64,000 nucleotides of DNA from Archangium lipolyticum (GCF_024623785.1 NZ_JANKBZ010000015.1:186001-250000), one strand, 5' to 3'; shown: positions 1-10,011, numbered from the stretch's first letter. Program-made: numbers and translations. The notes: generated from the sequence alone by a model not told the origin.

Positions 1-1350
1 AGAGGGGCGGCCATCCTTCGTCGTCACCACGGACGAGGGCTCGGCGAGGCCCGCGGGGAAGCCGCGCGTCCAGAGAGGCTCGCCGTCGATGCGGTCGAAC
101 TTCGCGACGAACAGGTTGCTGCTGCCATTGCCCTTGCCCGGCAGCGGCCCCAGGCCGAGATCGTCCCCGTCATGGTAGGAGCCCGTGACGACCACCCCGT
201 CCTTCTGGTCCATGGCGATGCGCTCGCCGAAGAAGCCAAAGTTCCTCGACCAGCGCTCCTTGCCCTCGCGGGTGTAGGCCACCAGGAAGGCATCACCCTG
301 AACGGGCCGGCTGGTATCCGAGGTGACGGTGCGTCCCCCGAAGGTGAAGGTGCCCGTGAACGTACCGGTCAGGACGATCCGGTCCCCGTGAGCCGCGACG
401 TCGCTGGCCCGGCCGGTGCCGTAGCCGGAGAACCGGATGTAGCGCTCCCAGCGCAGCTGTCCGTCCGGAGAGAGCCGGAGGACGAAGGGAGTGGAGCCCT
501 GGGAGCTGATGCTCCCGCACAGCAGGATGTGGTCCTGACTGTCCACGGTGGCGCCCAGTCCCTCTCCGAATTGCGGAGCGACGTGGACATAGGCCCACAG
601 GTTCTCCCCCCCGGGGGAGTATTTGGTGACGAAGGCACTGGGACCGAAGAAGCCCTCATCCGGATCCGGCCTCGAGGTGATGCGTCCGCTCCCGAAGTCC
701 ACCGAGCCCACCAGGGTCCCGGTCATGAGGATGTTGTCGTGGCTGTCCGTCAGGAGGTCGAACACGGAGAGGAACCCGGGGTCGGCCTCCCACGAGCGCT
801 TCCACAGAAGCCGTCCCTGACGGTCGAACTTCAACAGGTACTCCCCTTCCCAGACGGGGCCATCTCCGAAGTCCACGCCCAGCGCACCGACCGCGATGAG
901 GATGTTGTGCTTGGAGTCCACGACGACACGGCGGCCGAAGACACCGCCATCCACGCCGGGGCCGGGACCGAAGACCTTCACCCACTCCAGACAGCCGCTC
1001 TCCTGGTCGTAGCGCGCGAGCGCGATCGCCGAGCTGGTCGGGCCTCCCGGTGCCGTCAGGACCCTGTCGCCCAGGTCGATGTTCCCGGTGAAGCTATACA
1101 AGGCGAGCAGGTGTTCCTCCCCATCCTTGACGAGCGTTCCATACTTCTCCGCGGGGAACTCGCCGAGGATGACCGGCTCTCCGGAGATCTGCCGGGCCCA
1201 CCGGATGGCGCCGGTGAGGGGCCCCTGCTCGTGGGCCTGCGCCGTCGTCGCGAGCGTCCCGGGCTCGTCGAGCGCCGGCCCACCGCACGCGGCGAGCCCC
1301 GCGACCAGCAGCAGCGGCAACACACCCCTTCTTCCACTTGAACGTCCCAT
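1..1350 (-). CDS. Lipoprotein with beta-propeller-like repeats (partial, runs off the left edge)
   Basis: The reading frame is open from an ATG at 1350 down to base 1, so about 450 residues of the N-terminal part are present and the C-terminus lies outside the window. The start is supported by a GGAGGGGG ribosome site about 7 bases upstream. The N-terminus has a basic stretch, a Leu-rich core and a lipobox (GLAAC, Cys about residue 23), so it is a type II exported lipoprotein. The mature part repeats a pattern of the kind 'D..GR.LW' followed by 'D...NIL..G...G..DFG', about every 50-60 residues. This is typical of SBBP/PQQ-like beta-propeller proteins, which are numerous in myxobacteria. Outer-membrane location is inferred. 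The ligand is unknown and no catalytic residues are visible. Confidence 0.8.
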   Translation of the reverse strand, partial: MGRSSGRRGVLPLLLVAGLAACGGPALDEPGTLATTAQAHEQGPLTGAIRWARQISGEPVILGEFPAEKYGTLVKDGEEHLLALYSFTGNIDLGDRVLTAPGGPTSSAIALARYDQESGCLEWVKVFGPGPGVDGGVFGRRVVVDSKHNILIAVGALGVDFGDGPVWEGEYLLKFDRQGRLLWKRSWEADPGFLSVFDLLTDSHDNILMTGTLVGSVDFGSGRITSRPDPDEGFFGPSAFVTKYSPGGENLWAYVHVAPQFGEGLGATVDSQDHILLCGSISSQGSTPFVLRLSPDGQLRWERYIRFSGYGTGRASDVAAHGDRIVLTGTFTGTFTFGGRTVTSDTSRPVQGDAFLVAYTREGKERWSRNFGFFGERIAMDQKDGVVVTGSYHDGDDLGLGPLPGKGNGSSNLFVAKFDRIDGEPLWTRGFPAGLAEPSSVVTTKDGRPS

Positions 1351-1504
1351 GGTGAATCCCCCTCCGTCTTGCCCGGGCATTGCATCCCGGCGCGGGGGAA
1401 CCGTGCTCACGCTCGCGGTCGTTACCTCTGTCCCTCAGGGTGATTCCGGCGTTCACCGGAAGACGCTGGTGCCTGGCTGCATGGTGGGCGCGTGGCCGAT
1501 GAAG

Positions 1505-2224
1505 TCAGCGCGGCCAGCGGTAGCCGTGGACCTCGTAGGAGCCGAGCGGGAACTTGGAGATCTTCACGGAGTCGCTCTGGTTGCCGCCCAGCAGCTCGAT
1601 GTGGGTCGCCGTCGAGCCGACGTAGAACGCGACATGGAACCCCGTCGAGGAGCCCGTGGCGGCGTCGCTCTGGGCGCCCTTGCGCTTGATGACGGTGATG
1701 GCCCCATAGCGCGGCGAGGAGAGGGGCTCGCCCCACTCCAGCCAGCTCCTGGCCTGCGCGTTGTTCGTCCCGGAGTATCCCGCCTTCTTCATGACCCAGT
1801 TGACGAACGAGGAGCACCAGGGCGTCTCGTCATCCTTGGCGCGGAGGCTCGTCGCGCCGTGGTACTCGACGATGCGGCTGTTGTTCTGACCCGCCCCTTT
1901 CTCCTCGCTCTCGCCCACCTCGCCGGAGGCGATGGTCATCCACGGTGCGCGCCCCGCTTCCGAGGGCTCCGCGGACGGAGCCGCGAACGCCTGCCTTGAG
2001 ACAGGGGCCGAGGGGGGCTGGCCCAGCGCCGCCCAGGTCTTGGCGCCCACCACCCCATCCGCGGTGAGGTGCCGGGCCTTCTGGAACCGGACCACGGCCT
2101 CGTGGGTCTTCTGTCCGAAGTCCCCGTCCTCGGGCAGCTGCGGGCTCGGCTTCAGGACGGTGTTCAGGAGCGATTGCAATTGACTGACTTCGGCTCCCCT
2201 GCTGCCTTTCTTGAGTGTCTCCAC
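1505..2224 (-). CDS. Peptidoglycan-binding domain plus TIGR02594/CHAP-like cell-wall hydrolase
   Basis: A 239-residue protein. Residues about 1-65 match a PG_binding_1 domain (LKKGSRGAEV, then DGDFGQKTHEAV and a TADGVVGAKTW ending). After a short Ala/Pro linker, residues about 95-239 resemble the TIGR02594 amidase-like family: an 'APWM..A..E.GE' opening, a catalytic-type Cys in ETPWCSSFVNW and a later His in GFHVAFYVG. The GTG at 2224 is chosen because homology begins there and a GAAGGG site lies about 7 bases upstream. An ATG at 2449 would add 75 unlikely residues. There is no signal peptide from this start, so export would need another route (a lysis or secretion system) or the start is wrong. 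The likely substrate is peptidoglycan stem peptide. Confidence 0.72.
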   Translation of the reverse strand: METLKKGSRGAEVSQLQSLLNTVLKPSPQLPEDGDFGQKTHEAVVRFQKARHLTADGVVGAKTWAALGQPPSAPVSRQAFAAPSAEPSEAGRAPWMTIASGEVGESEEKGAGQNNSRIVEYHGATSLRAKDDETPWCSSFVNWVMKKAGYSGTNNAQARSWLEWGEPLSSPRYGAITVIKRKGAQSDAATGSSTGFHVAFYVGSTATHIELLGGNQSDSVKISKFPLGSYEVHGYRWPR

Positions 2225-2501
2225 GATTCGACCCTTCGCCCTGGGCGTGTATGGGTTTGAGTGGAAGACGCGAGATGTGCCTTCACCGTGACTCCGCATC
2301 CGGAGAGCGGGGGGTCTGACATCCCAGGTCACCCTCGAGGACGGCCCCGGAAACGACCTCCGGGAGCCTGTCCGGAGCCCCGGCCATGTCAGACCCATTG
2401 GGTATTCCTTGCTCATGGCCGCCCGAGAGGGGGCCAGGACTTCACACATCCCACCGGGCCCGATCCGTCGCGGCCCCTCATCCCACCTGGAGCATCACGT
2501 C

Positions 2502-3512
2502 ATGGCCAACCGCAACTCCGCCCGCAGCCGTTCCACCGAGCAGACCAAGGCCGCCTTCGAGGAGCTGGCCCGGAAGACCCGCAACAAGCCCGTGGTCTCG
2601 GCCAAGGAGCAGGAGGCACGTCACGCCCACGCCCGCAACGTCCTCACGGATGTCTCCGGCCTCACCGCCGAGTCCGCCGTCAAGAAGGTCACCGAGGCCG
2701 GCCTCACCATCAACAAGACGCTCGCCGGCATCAACGAGCAGGTGATGGCGCTCGTCGAGGAGCTCAAGCAGCTCGACGAGGCCATCCAGCTCAAGAACGA
2801 GGAGCTCTCGGTCCTGCACGGCAAGGACATCGCCGCCAGCGCGCTGGACCTGCTCGTCACCGAGTACGACAAGAAGAAGGCGGAGCTCCAGGCGGAGATG
2901 GAGCGGCTGCAGAAGGAGATCGCCGACACCCGCGCGAAGTTCGCCACGGACCTGGCGGCGGAGCGGGAAGCCACCGAGCTGGCGCGCAAGCGGGCCGAGG
3001 AGGCGTACCAGTACGACATCCAGCTTCAGCGCAAGAAGGAGCAGGACGCCTTCGCCGAGCACCTGCGGCTGCAGACCGCCGCCGAGCGTGACCGCGAGGA
3101 GACGCTGCGCAAGGAGTGGGCGGCCCGCGAGGAGGCCCTGAAGCTGCGCGAGAAGGAGCTGGAGGAGCTGCGCAGGCAGGTGACGGACTTCCCGCTCGTG
3201 CTGAAGAAGGAGACGGACACGGCGGCGGCCATCGCCGGCAACCGGGTGAAGCACGAGTGGGAGGTGAAGTTCACCCTCGCCCAGAAGGACGCGGAGACGG
3301 CGCAGCGGGTGGCGAACATGGAGATCGCCTCGCTCAAGGAGACCAATGGCAAGCAGGCGCAGGCCCTGCAGACGCTCCAGGCCGAGCTGGCCGAGGCCAA
3401 GCGCCAGGTCCAGACCATCGCCGAGAAGGCGCTGGAGTCCGCCTCGGGGGCTCGCGCGCTCGCCGAGGTGCAGGGTGTCATCGCCAACCGCGACTACGCC
3501 AAGGGCAAGTAG
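2502..3512 (+). CDS. Long coiled-coil protein of unknown function
   Basis: A 336-residue hydrophilic protein. From about residue 65 to the end it is almost continuous heptad-type helix rich in Glu, Lys, Arg, Ala and Gln, with a short break around a DFPLVLKKE segment (about residue 228). There is no signal peptide or membrane segment, so it is probably cytoplasmic. The start ATG has a TGGAG site 9 bases upstream. Its last 19 bases overlap the end of the convergent transducer gene. I do not recognise a catalytic domain. It resembles filament-forming or scaffold proteins annotated only as 'hypothetical' or 'myosin heavy chain-like'. A structural role is an inference from composition alone. Confidence 0.75.
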   Translation: MANRNSARSRSTEQTKAAFEELARKTRNKPVVSAKEQEARHAHARNVLTDVSGLTAESAVKKVTEAGLTINKTLAGINEQVMALVEELKQLDEAIQLKNEELSVLHGKDIAASALDLLVTEYDKKKAELQAEMERLQKEIADTRAKFATDLAAEREATELARKRAEEAYQYDIQLQRKKEQDAFAEHLRLQTAAERDREETLRKEWAAREEALKLREKELEELRRQVTDFPLVLKKETDTAAAIAGNRVKHEWEVKFTLAQKDAETAQRVANMEIASLKETNGKQAQALQTLQAELAEAKRQVQTIAEKALESASGARALAEVQGVIANRDYAKGK

Positions 3513-6500
3513 CCGGCGGGAGCGGGGGGCACGAGCCCCCGCCCCACGCTGTCGCGCAGGTGGGGCGAGGCGGCCAGCCCTCGCGTCAGCGCCTCCCTCG
3601 CCCGGTCCACTTCCGTCATCTCCCGCAGCACCTCGTCGATGGCGGCGTTCTGCTGGTGGATGGCCGCGGCGATCTGCCGGGCGGCGCCGCGGTACTCCTC
3701 CACCAGCGCGGAGAGCTGGCGCAGCTCCTCGGAGAGCCGGTGCGCCTGTGCCAGCCCTTCCCGCAGCCGCGCTCCCCTCTCGCGCACCGTCTCGGCCAGT
3801 GCACGCGTCTCGCGGGTGATGCCCTTGAGCAGGCGCTCCGCCTCGCGCGTGGCCTGGCTGGAGCTCTCCGCCAGCCCCCGCAGCTCCCGGGCGATGACCG
3901 AGAAGACCCGGCCCGCGTCCCCGGCCTGCATGGCCTGGATGGAGGCGTTGAGCGCCAGCACGTCGCACTCCGACGCGAGCTGCCGCAGCAGGGTCGTCGT
4001 GGCACCGACGCGGCCCGCGTGCGCCTCCAGCGCGCCCAGCCGCTCCTCCACTCCCAGCTCGTGCGCCCGCAGGGCCTCCAGGCCCCGCTGGCCCTCGGCG
4101 ATGGCCGCCTCTCCCACGCGGCGGAAGGTCTCGCTGCGCTCGGCCCGCTCCAACACCGCGGCCGCCTGGAACGCCGCCATGGAGGACGTCCTCTTCACCT
4201 CGCGCATGGTGGCGTCCGCCTCCGCCACCGCCACCGCCTGCCGCTCGAAGCTCTCGGCCTGTCTCGACCGCGAGGCGCGCAGCTTCCCGGAGGCCTGCTC
4301 GAGCCGCGCGTTGTCCTCGACCACCTCGCGCGTCAGCCGCCCCAGCTCCTTGAAGATGGGGGCCGTGGCCAGCGAGAGGATGCCAATCTCATCGGTGGAG
4401 ACCCACCGGGGCAGGGGCGGCTCCCGGCCCGCGAGGCTCTCCTTGTCGGCCTGGCCCGCCATGTCGGCGATGCTCACCAGCGACGTCTCCAGCTCGCGGG
4501 TGCCCCGGGCGAGCTGTGACGCCATCCGCCGGGCGATCCGTCCCGCCTGCAGCACCAGCAACGTGCCCATCAACGCCAGCTCCCACCCGGACTCCACGGC
4601 CAGGGCCGTCAACCGCAGGGCGGCCTCGCTCCGGGTACACCCCAGGACGACGGCCATCGTCGACAGGGCACAGATGGCCGACAGCCCCATCAGGTACGGC
4701 AGGTACCAGTCCAAGGAGCGCCAGAAGGGCCAGCTCCCCGGAAGCTCCACCTCCGGGTGGCCGAGGAACCGCCTCGACGCCAGGGGCCGCACCACGTCCT
4801 CCATGCGCAGCATCTCCGGCACGCTGGCGAAGGCGGCCACCAGCAGGGACATGAGCGCGCACGGCACGGCGCGCCATGCATCGCCCCCGTACAGCACACA
4901 GCACCCCCACGCGGCCACCAGGCTCGCGGCGGCGAGCAGGAGGATCTGCGCGACGCCCTGACGCCGGGGCAGCTCCAACATCCGCCGCAGCCGCGACTCG
5001 GGGCTCGCGCCAGCGGGAGACTCCAGGGCCCAGTCCGCCAACCGCCGCGCCATGCGCACGGGCACCAGCGCCCCGCAGATCAGCAGGAGCGGGAGGAGCC
5101 CCGTCACCGCCGCCTCCGGGGCGTACTTCGGCTCCAACCCCAGCAGCAGCCACATCAGCCAGGCGCTCGGACCCACCCAGAGCAGCAGCGTGAGGAGCTG
5201 GACGCGCACGAGGCCCTTCACCAGCAGGGAGCGCTCCTGCTCGCTCCCGGACGCGGGGCCCGTCTCCGCGGCCACGCCCTGCTCGCGCACCGAGGCGATG
5301 ACCTTCCCGGCCAGCTCCTTCACCTCCAGGGTGACCTCGGAGGAGTCCCGGGCCTGGTGGGAGACCCTGCCCGCCACCTCCAGGAGGCCGGAGACGGCCT
5401 GGGAGAGCCGGGCGATGCCCTCGTTCTGCTCGCCGAGCACACCGGCGATGGTGCGGGCCGCCTCGGCGCTCTCCTCGGCGGACGTGGCGATCATCCCCAG
5501 GGCCTCTCCCGCCTCGCGCACCTGCCGCATGTCGCGTGCGACGCTGGCGGCGCCCTGCTGCGTCGTCCGCACCGCCTCGCGCAGGGCGCCGCGCATGTCC
5601 TGGAGGTGCTCGTGCACCCGCCGGGTCGCCGCGAGGGAGCGCTCCGAGAGGAGCCGGGACTGCAGGGCCACGTTGGAGAAGTCCCGGGCCAGGGCTCCGG
5701 AGCCCGCGGACTCGATGGAGGCATTGAGCGCGAGCTGGCGGGATTGGACGAGCAGCTCCTGCACCCGTCCCGTGAGGGACTCGAGCTGTCCGGTGGACGC
5801 CTCGAGCGACAGCAGGCGGGCCGAGAGCTGCCCGGAGTCGTCCTGGAGCCCGGTGAGGCTGGCGATGCCCTGATGGACGGCGGCCAATCCGGACTGGCGG
5901 GAGGCGCTGGCCCTCTCGGCCAGGCCGATCACCGCCTCCGCCTTGAGCACCGACAGCTCGGAGGTCTTCAGCAGCCCCTGGGCGTGGGCGCGGGTGTTCT
6001 CGAGCGCAGTGACCTGGCCCTCCAGCTTCTCGCGCTGCTCCTCCTGGCTGCGTCCCAGCTCCTCCGCGGACAGCTGGAGCTGCTGGCCCGACTCACGCAG
6101 CCGCCGCGCCAGCTCGTTCAACCCCAGCAGGGCGCGGGTGGTGACGATGGCCAGGCGTCCCAGCTCGTCGGTGGAGATCCACTCTGGAGGCTGGTAGTCG
6201 CCCGTCGCGGCCTGCTCGAGCGAGCGCTGGAGCCGCCGCGCGCCCAGGTCGATCTGCCGGGCGATCCTCCAGGTGGACAGGATGCCGAGCCCTCCGAAGA
6301 AGAGGCCCAGCAACACCAACGTCAGCTCGAGCTGGAGCTGCCCTTGCGCGCCCCTGCCCTTGCTCCAGAGGATGCCGCCGGGCACCGCCAGGGCACAGGC
6401 GAGCGTGAGGCCCGAGATGTAGGGCAGGAACCAGCGCAGCCTGCGCCACAGCAGGGGACGGGGAGCGGGCCGCACCCAGGGCGCGCGGTGGAACTCCTCC

Positions 6501-6979
6501 ACCGCCTGGGGGAGCAGGGAGTCCTCCACCCCTTGAAGGTGGTGGACGAGGACGAAGGCCATCAGCACCACCTGCACGGCGGCGCACGCGAGGGCCAGCC
6601 CCATCCCGCGCTCGAAGTACCAGCAGTACGCGAAGCAGGCCGCCACCTGCATGACGGTGATGAGGCCCAGGTGGAGCAGGTGCAGTTGCTGGGGCAGCTC
6701 GAGGATGCGCGCGATCCGGGGCCCTGGCGGTTCTCCCGGCCGCGGCTCCAGCGCCAGCCGCATGAGCCGGACCTGCAGGGGCATGGCGAGCACCAGCCGG
6801 TAGAGCCCGAGCGCCACCACGACATGGATGCCCAACAACTTCCACATCTGCCCGCCGGTGAGCCCGAGCATCAGGCCGAGCAGGTACACCGTGGGACCCA
6901 GTCCCAGCAGGGTGGAGATCAGATTGACGGCGCGGCGCCGCCGGACGAGCGACTCGACGTTGACCTCTCCCTCTCCCAT
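3494..6979 (-). CDS. Double methyl-accepting chemotaxis-like transducer (two fused MCP-like halves)
   Basis: A 1161-residue protein built of two similar halves. Half 1: hydrophobic segments between about residues 20 and 235, a HAMP-like stretch ending in 'PEWISTDELG' (about 265), then a helical signalling region with LALNASIESA (about 416). Half 2: hydrophobic segments between about 587 and 812, again 'PRWVSTDEIG' (about 858), then LALNASIQAMQAGDAGRVFS (about 1008), close to the MCP consensus LALNAAIEAARAGExGRGF. No sizeable periplasmic ligand domain is seen between the membrane segments. The first signalling region is more degenerate than the second. The start at 6979 is the ATG preceding the first conserved region, with a weak AAGG-type site. 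No cheA, cheW or cheB gene lies nearby, so its signalling partner is unknown. Confidence 0.75.
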   Translation of the reverse strand: MGEGEVNVESLVRRRRAVNLISTLLGLGPTVYLLGLMLGLTGGQMWKLLGIHVVVALGLYRLVLAMPLQVRLMRLALEPRPGEPPGPRIARILELPQQLHLLHLGLITVMQVAACFAYCWYFERGMGLALACAAVQVVLMAFVLVHHLQGVEDSLLPQAVEEFHRAPWVRPAPRPLLWRRLRWFLPYISGLTLACALAVPGGILWSKGRGAQGQLQLELTLVLLGLFFGGLGILSTWRIARQIDLGARRLQRSLEQAATGDYQPPEWISTDELGRLAIVTTRALLGLNELARRLRESGQQLQLSAEELGRSQEEQREKLEGQVTALENTRAHAQGLLKTSELSVLKAEAVIGLAERASASRQSGLAAVHQGIASLTGLQDDSGQLSARLLSLEASTGQLESLTGRVQELLVQSRQLALNASIESAGSGALARDFSNVALQSRLLSERSLAATRRVHEHLQDMRGALREAVRTTQQGAASVARDMRQVREAGEALGMIATSAEESAEAARTIAGVLGEQNEGIARLSQAVSGLLEVAGRVSHQARDSSEVTLEVKELAGKVIASVREQGVAAETGPASGSEQERSLLVKGLVRVQLLTLLLWVGPSAWLMWLLLGLEPKYAPEAAVTGLLPLLLICGALVPVRMARRLADWALESPAGASPESRLRRMLELPRRQGVAQILLLAAASLVAAWGCCVLYGGDAWRAVPCALMSLLVAAFASVPEMLRMEDVVRPLASRRFLGHPEVELPGSWPFWRSLDWYLPYLMGLSAICALSTMAVVLGCTRSEAALRLTALAVESGWELALMGTLLVLQAGRIARRMASQLARGTRELETSLVSIADMAGQADKESLAGREPPLPRWVSTDEIGILSLATAPIFKELGRLTREVVEDNARLEQASGKLRASRSRQAESFERQAVAVAEADATMREVKRTSSMAAFQAAAVLERAERSETFRRVGEAAIAEGQRGLEALRAHELGVEERLGALEAHAGRVGATTTLLRQLASECDVLALNASIQAMQAGDAGRVFSVIARELRGLAESSSQATREAERLLKGITRETRALAETVRERGARLREGLAQAHRLSEELRQLSALVEEYRGAARQIAAAIHQQNAAIDEVLREMTEVDRAREALTRGLAASPHLRDSVGRGLVPPAPAGYLPLA

Positions 6980-7122
6980 GGAATGCCTTGCCCTGGAGCC
7001 CCGGAAGAGGGCCCCGCACGGCTCCTGGGCCGCTCGAAGCTCAAGACGTCGGGGAGGGAGGGTTGTGACGCCACATCTTGCGCTTCCGCGCGCCCCATCC
7101 CCAGCTTTGGAGGAGGCTCGCC

Positions 7123-9918
7123 ATGCCCACCCGCGCCCGGAAGACTCCGCCCCGCAAGACACCCACCCTGGCCCGTACCCACTCCCGGCGCACCCGGGCC
7201 GCTCGAGCCCCCCGCGCCCAGCCGGCCCCCCGTGAGAAGTGGGTGTACCTCTTCGACGAGGGCCGCGGAGACATGAAGGATCTGCTCGGCGGCAAGGGGG
7301 CCAACCTGGCGGAGATGACCCGCATCGGACTCCCCGTGCCGCCCGGCTTCATCGTGACCACGCGGGCGTGCAATGCCTTCCAGGCCGAGGGCGGATTCCC
7401 CGAGGGCCTGTGGGAGCAGGAGCTGGCGGCCCTGCGGACGCTGGAGAGACGGACGGGCCGCACGCTCGGAGACCCGGAGAACGCGCTGCTCGTCTCGTGC
7501 CGCTCGGGGGCGAAGTTCTCCATGCCCGGGATGATGGACACCCTGCTCAACATCGGGCTGAACGACGAGGTCGCCGAGGGGCTCGTCGCCGAGACGGGGG
7601 ATGCGCGCTTCGTCTACGACGCCTACCGCCGGCTGGTGCAGATGTTCGGCACCGTCGTGCTCGGGCTGCCCGACGAGCCCTTCGAGCATGTGCTGGAGGA
7701 GTACCGGCGCCAGCGTGGCATCCAGAACGACGCGGCCCTGCCCGCCGAGGACCTGAAGGCCATCACCCAGGCCTTCCAGCGCATCATCCGCGAGAAGTCC
7801 GGCCGCGACTTCCCGAAGGAGCCCATCGAGCAGCTGCGGCTGGCCACCGAGGCGGTCTTCCGCAGCTGGAATGGCAAGCGCGCGGTGGACTACCGCAACG
7901 CGGCCGGCATCGCGCATGACCTGGGCACGGCCGTCAACATCGTCACCATGGTGTTCGGCAACCGGGGCGAGGACTCGGGCACGGGCGTGGTGACGACGCG
8001 CAACGTGTCGACGGGCGAGCGGGAGATGGAGGGCGACTACCTCACCAACGCCCAGGGCGAGGACGTGGTGTCGGGCACGCGCCCCACGCTGCGCATCGCC
8101 GCCCTGAAGGAGCAGCATCCGAAGCTCCACGCCCAGCTCGAGCGCATCTGCCAGAAGCTGGAGCGGCACTTCCGGGACGTGCAGGACGTCGAGTTCACCA
8201 TCGAGCGGGGCAAGCTGTGGATGCTCCAGACGCGGGACGCCAAGAGGACGGCGCAGGCCGCGGTGCGCATCGCGGTGGAGCTGGCCCGGGAGCGGCGCAT
8301 CACCCGGAAGGAGGCGGTGCTGCGGGTGAAGCCGGAGCAGGTGGACTTCTTCCTGCACCCGCGCTTCTCGTCCGCCGAGGTGAAGGCGGCGCGGGAGCGG
8401 GGGGACCTGCTCGCCACGGGGTTGAACGTCTCGCCTGGCGCCGCCAGCGGCGTGGTGGCCCTCGACGCCGACACCGCCGAGCGCTGGAGCAAGGAGGAGA
8501 AGAAGGCCGTCATCATGGTGCGGCCGGAGACGAAGCCGGACGACGTGCACGGCATGCTGGCGGCCCGGGGCATCCTCACCAGCCGGGGCGGGCGGACCAG
8601 CCACGCGGCGCTGGTGGCGCGGCAGTTCGGCAAGCCGGCGGTGGTGGGCGTCGCGGAGATGGAGGTGGACTGCGAGAAGCGGCAGCTCACGGTGGCCGGG
8701 CGCGTGCTGCGCGAGGGGGACACCGTCTCCATCGACGGCACCACGGGCGAGGTCTTCGCGGGCACGCTGGAGACGGTCATCCCGGACCTGTCGGACCCGC
8801 ACCTGCTCGAGCTGCTGAAGTGGGCCGATGAGCTCCGCGAGCTGGGCGTGTACGCGAACGCGGACTACCCGCGCGACGCGAAGCTGGCGCGGGAGCTGGG
8901 CGCGGAGGGCCTCGGGCTGTGCCGCACCGAGCACATGTTCTTCGAGACGGAGCGCCTGCCGCACGTGCAGCAGATGATCCTCGCCCGCACGGACGAGGAG
9001 CGCGCCGAGGCCCTGGCGTGGCTGCTGCCCTTCCAGCGGGAGGACTTCCTCGGCCTGTTCCGGGCGATGGACGGCCTGCCCGTCACCATCCGGCTCATCG
9101 ACCCGCCCCTGCACGAGTTCCTCCCCAACCATGACGGGCTGTTGCACGACGTCACCGAGCTGGAGACGCGGCTGGAGCTGCTGAAGGACGGGCCCGAGGC
9201 GGCGGGAATGCGGGCCAGGCTCGCCCAGAAGCGCCGCCTGCTGGAGGCGGTGGAGTCGATGCGCGAAACCAACCCCATGCTAGGCCTGCGCGGGGTGCGG
9301 CTGGGCATCCACCTGCCGGCGCTGGTGCGCATGCAGGTGCGGGCCATCTTCGAGGCGGCCTGCCAGTGCGCCCGGGAGGGCGTGCGCGTCTTCCCGAAGG
9401 TGATGATTCCCCTCATCGCGCACAGCAACGAGCTGCGGGTGGAGAAGGAACTGCTCGAGGCCGAGGCCCGCGAGGTGATGAAGGAGCAGGGCCTGGAGGT
9501 GGCGTACCAGTTCGGGACGATGATCGAAATCCCCCGGGCGGCGCTCACCGCGGACCAGATCGCCCAGGACGCGGAGTTCTTCTCCTTCGGGACGAACGAC
9601 CTCACGCAGACGACGTACGGCATCTCGCGTGACGACGCGGAGACGGGCTTCCTGAGCGAGTACCTCCAGAAGCGCATCCTCCCGGAGAACCCCTTCGCCA
9701 CGGTGGACCAGCGGGGGGTGGGCGCGCTCATGGAGCTGGGGGTGAAGCTCGGCCGGAAGACGCGGCCGAAGCTGGACGTGGGCATCTGCGGCGAGCACGG
9801 AGGGGACCCGAAGACGATCGCCTTCTGCCACCGCATCGGGCTCGACTACGTGTCGTGCTCGCCCTACCGCGTGCCCATCGCGCGGCTGGCCGCGGCCCAC
9901 GCGGCGCTCACGTCCTGA
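7123..9918 (+). CDS. ppdK: Pyruvate, phosphate dikinase
   Basis: A 931-residue enzyme interconverting pyruvate + ATP + Pi and PEP + AMP + PPi. It contains the N-terminal nucleotide-binding domain (GGKGANLAEMTRIGLPVPPGF), the swivelling phosphohistidine domain with GGRTSHAALVARQFGKPAVVG (catalytic His about residue 494), and the C-terminal PEP/pyruvate TIM barrel with FGTNDLTQTTYG and a GICGEHGGDP motif near the end. The start ATG has a GGAGGAGG site upstream. The first about 40 residues are an unusual Arg/Pro/Thr-rich extension before the conserved 'KWVYLFDEG', absent from typical bacterial PPDKs of about 875 residues. It is probably monocistronic and divergent from the transducer gene. Its likely role is gluconeogenic or anaplerotic carbon flow in an amino-acid-feeding organism. 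Confidence 0.95.
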   Translation: MPTRARKTPPRKTPTLARTHSRRTRAARAPRAQPAPREKWVYLFDEGRGDMKDLLGGKGANLAEMTRIGLPVPPGFIVTTRACNAFQAEGGFPEGLWEQELAALRTLERRTGRTLGDPENALLVSCRSGAKFSMPGMMDTLLNIGLNDEVAEGLVAETGDARFVYDAYRRLVQMFGTVVLGLPDEPFEHVLEEYRRQRGIQNDAALPAEDLKAITQAFQRIIREKSGRDFPKEPIEQLRLATEAVFRSWNGKRAVDYRNAAGIAHDLGTAVNIVTMVFGNRGEDSGTGVVTTRNVSTGEREMEGDYLTNAQGEDVVSGTRPTLRIAALKEQHPKLHAQLERICQKLERHFRDVQDVEFTIERGKLWMLQTRDAKRTAQAAVRIAVELARERRITRKEAVLRVKPEQVDFFLHPRFSSAEVKAARERGDLLATGLNVSPGAASGVVALDADTAERWSKEEKKAVIMVRPETKPDDVHGMLAARGILTSRGGRTSHAALVARQFGKPAVVGVAEMEVDCEKRQLTVAGRVLREGDTVSIDGTTGEVFAGTLETVIPDLSDPHLLELLKWADELRELGVYANADYPRDAKLARELGAEGLGLCRTEHMFFETERLPHVQQMILARTDEERAEALAWLLPFQREDFLGLFRAMDGLPVTIRLIDPPLHEFLPNHDGLLHDVTELETRLELLKDGPEAAGMRARLAQKRRLLEAVESMRETNPMLGLRGVRLGIHLPALVRMQVRAIFEAACQCAREGVRVFPKVMIPLIAHSNELRVEKELLEAEAREVMKEQGLEVAYQFGTMIEIPRAALTADQIAQDAEFFSFGTNDLTQTTYGISRDDAETGFLSEYLQKRILPENPFATVDQRGVGALMELGVKLGRKTRPKLDVGICGEHGGDPKTIAFCHRIGLDYVSCSPYRVPIARLAAAHAALTS

Positions 9919-10011
9919 CCCCCCCGAGCAACACGGGCGCGAAGTGCGCGATAATGGCATGGCGCGCCCCTGAAACCCGGGTGGCGGCTCGACAGGGGAG
10001 GACGTGACGCC

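Noticed and set aside
6919-9147. A minus-strand frame of 742 codons over ppdK
   Set aside because: It is antisense to a gene with clear PPDK motifs. Its composition is that of a shadow frame.
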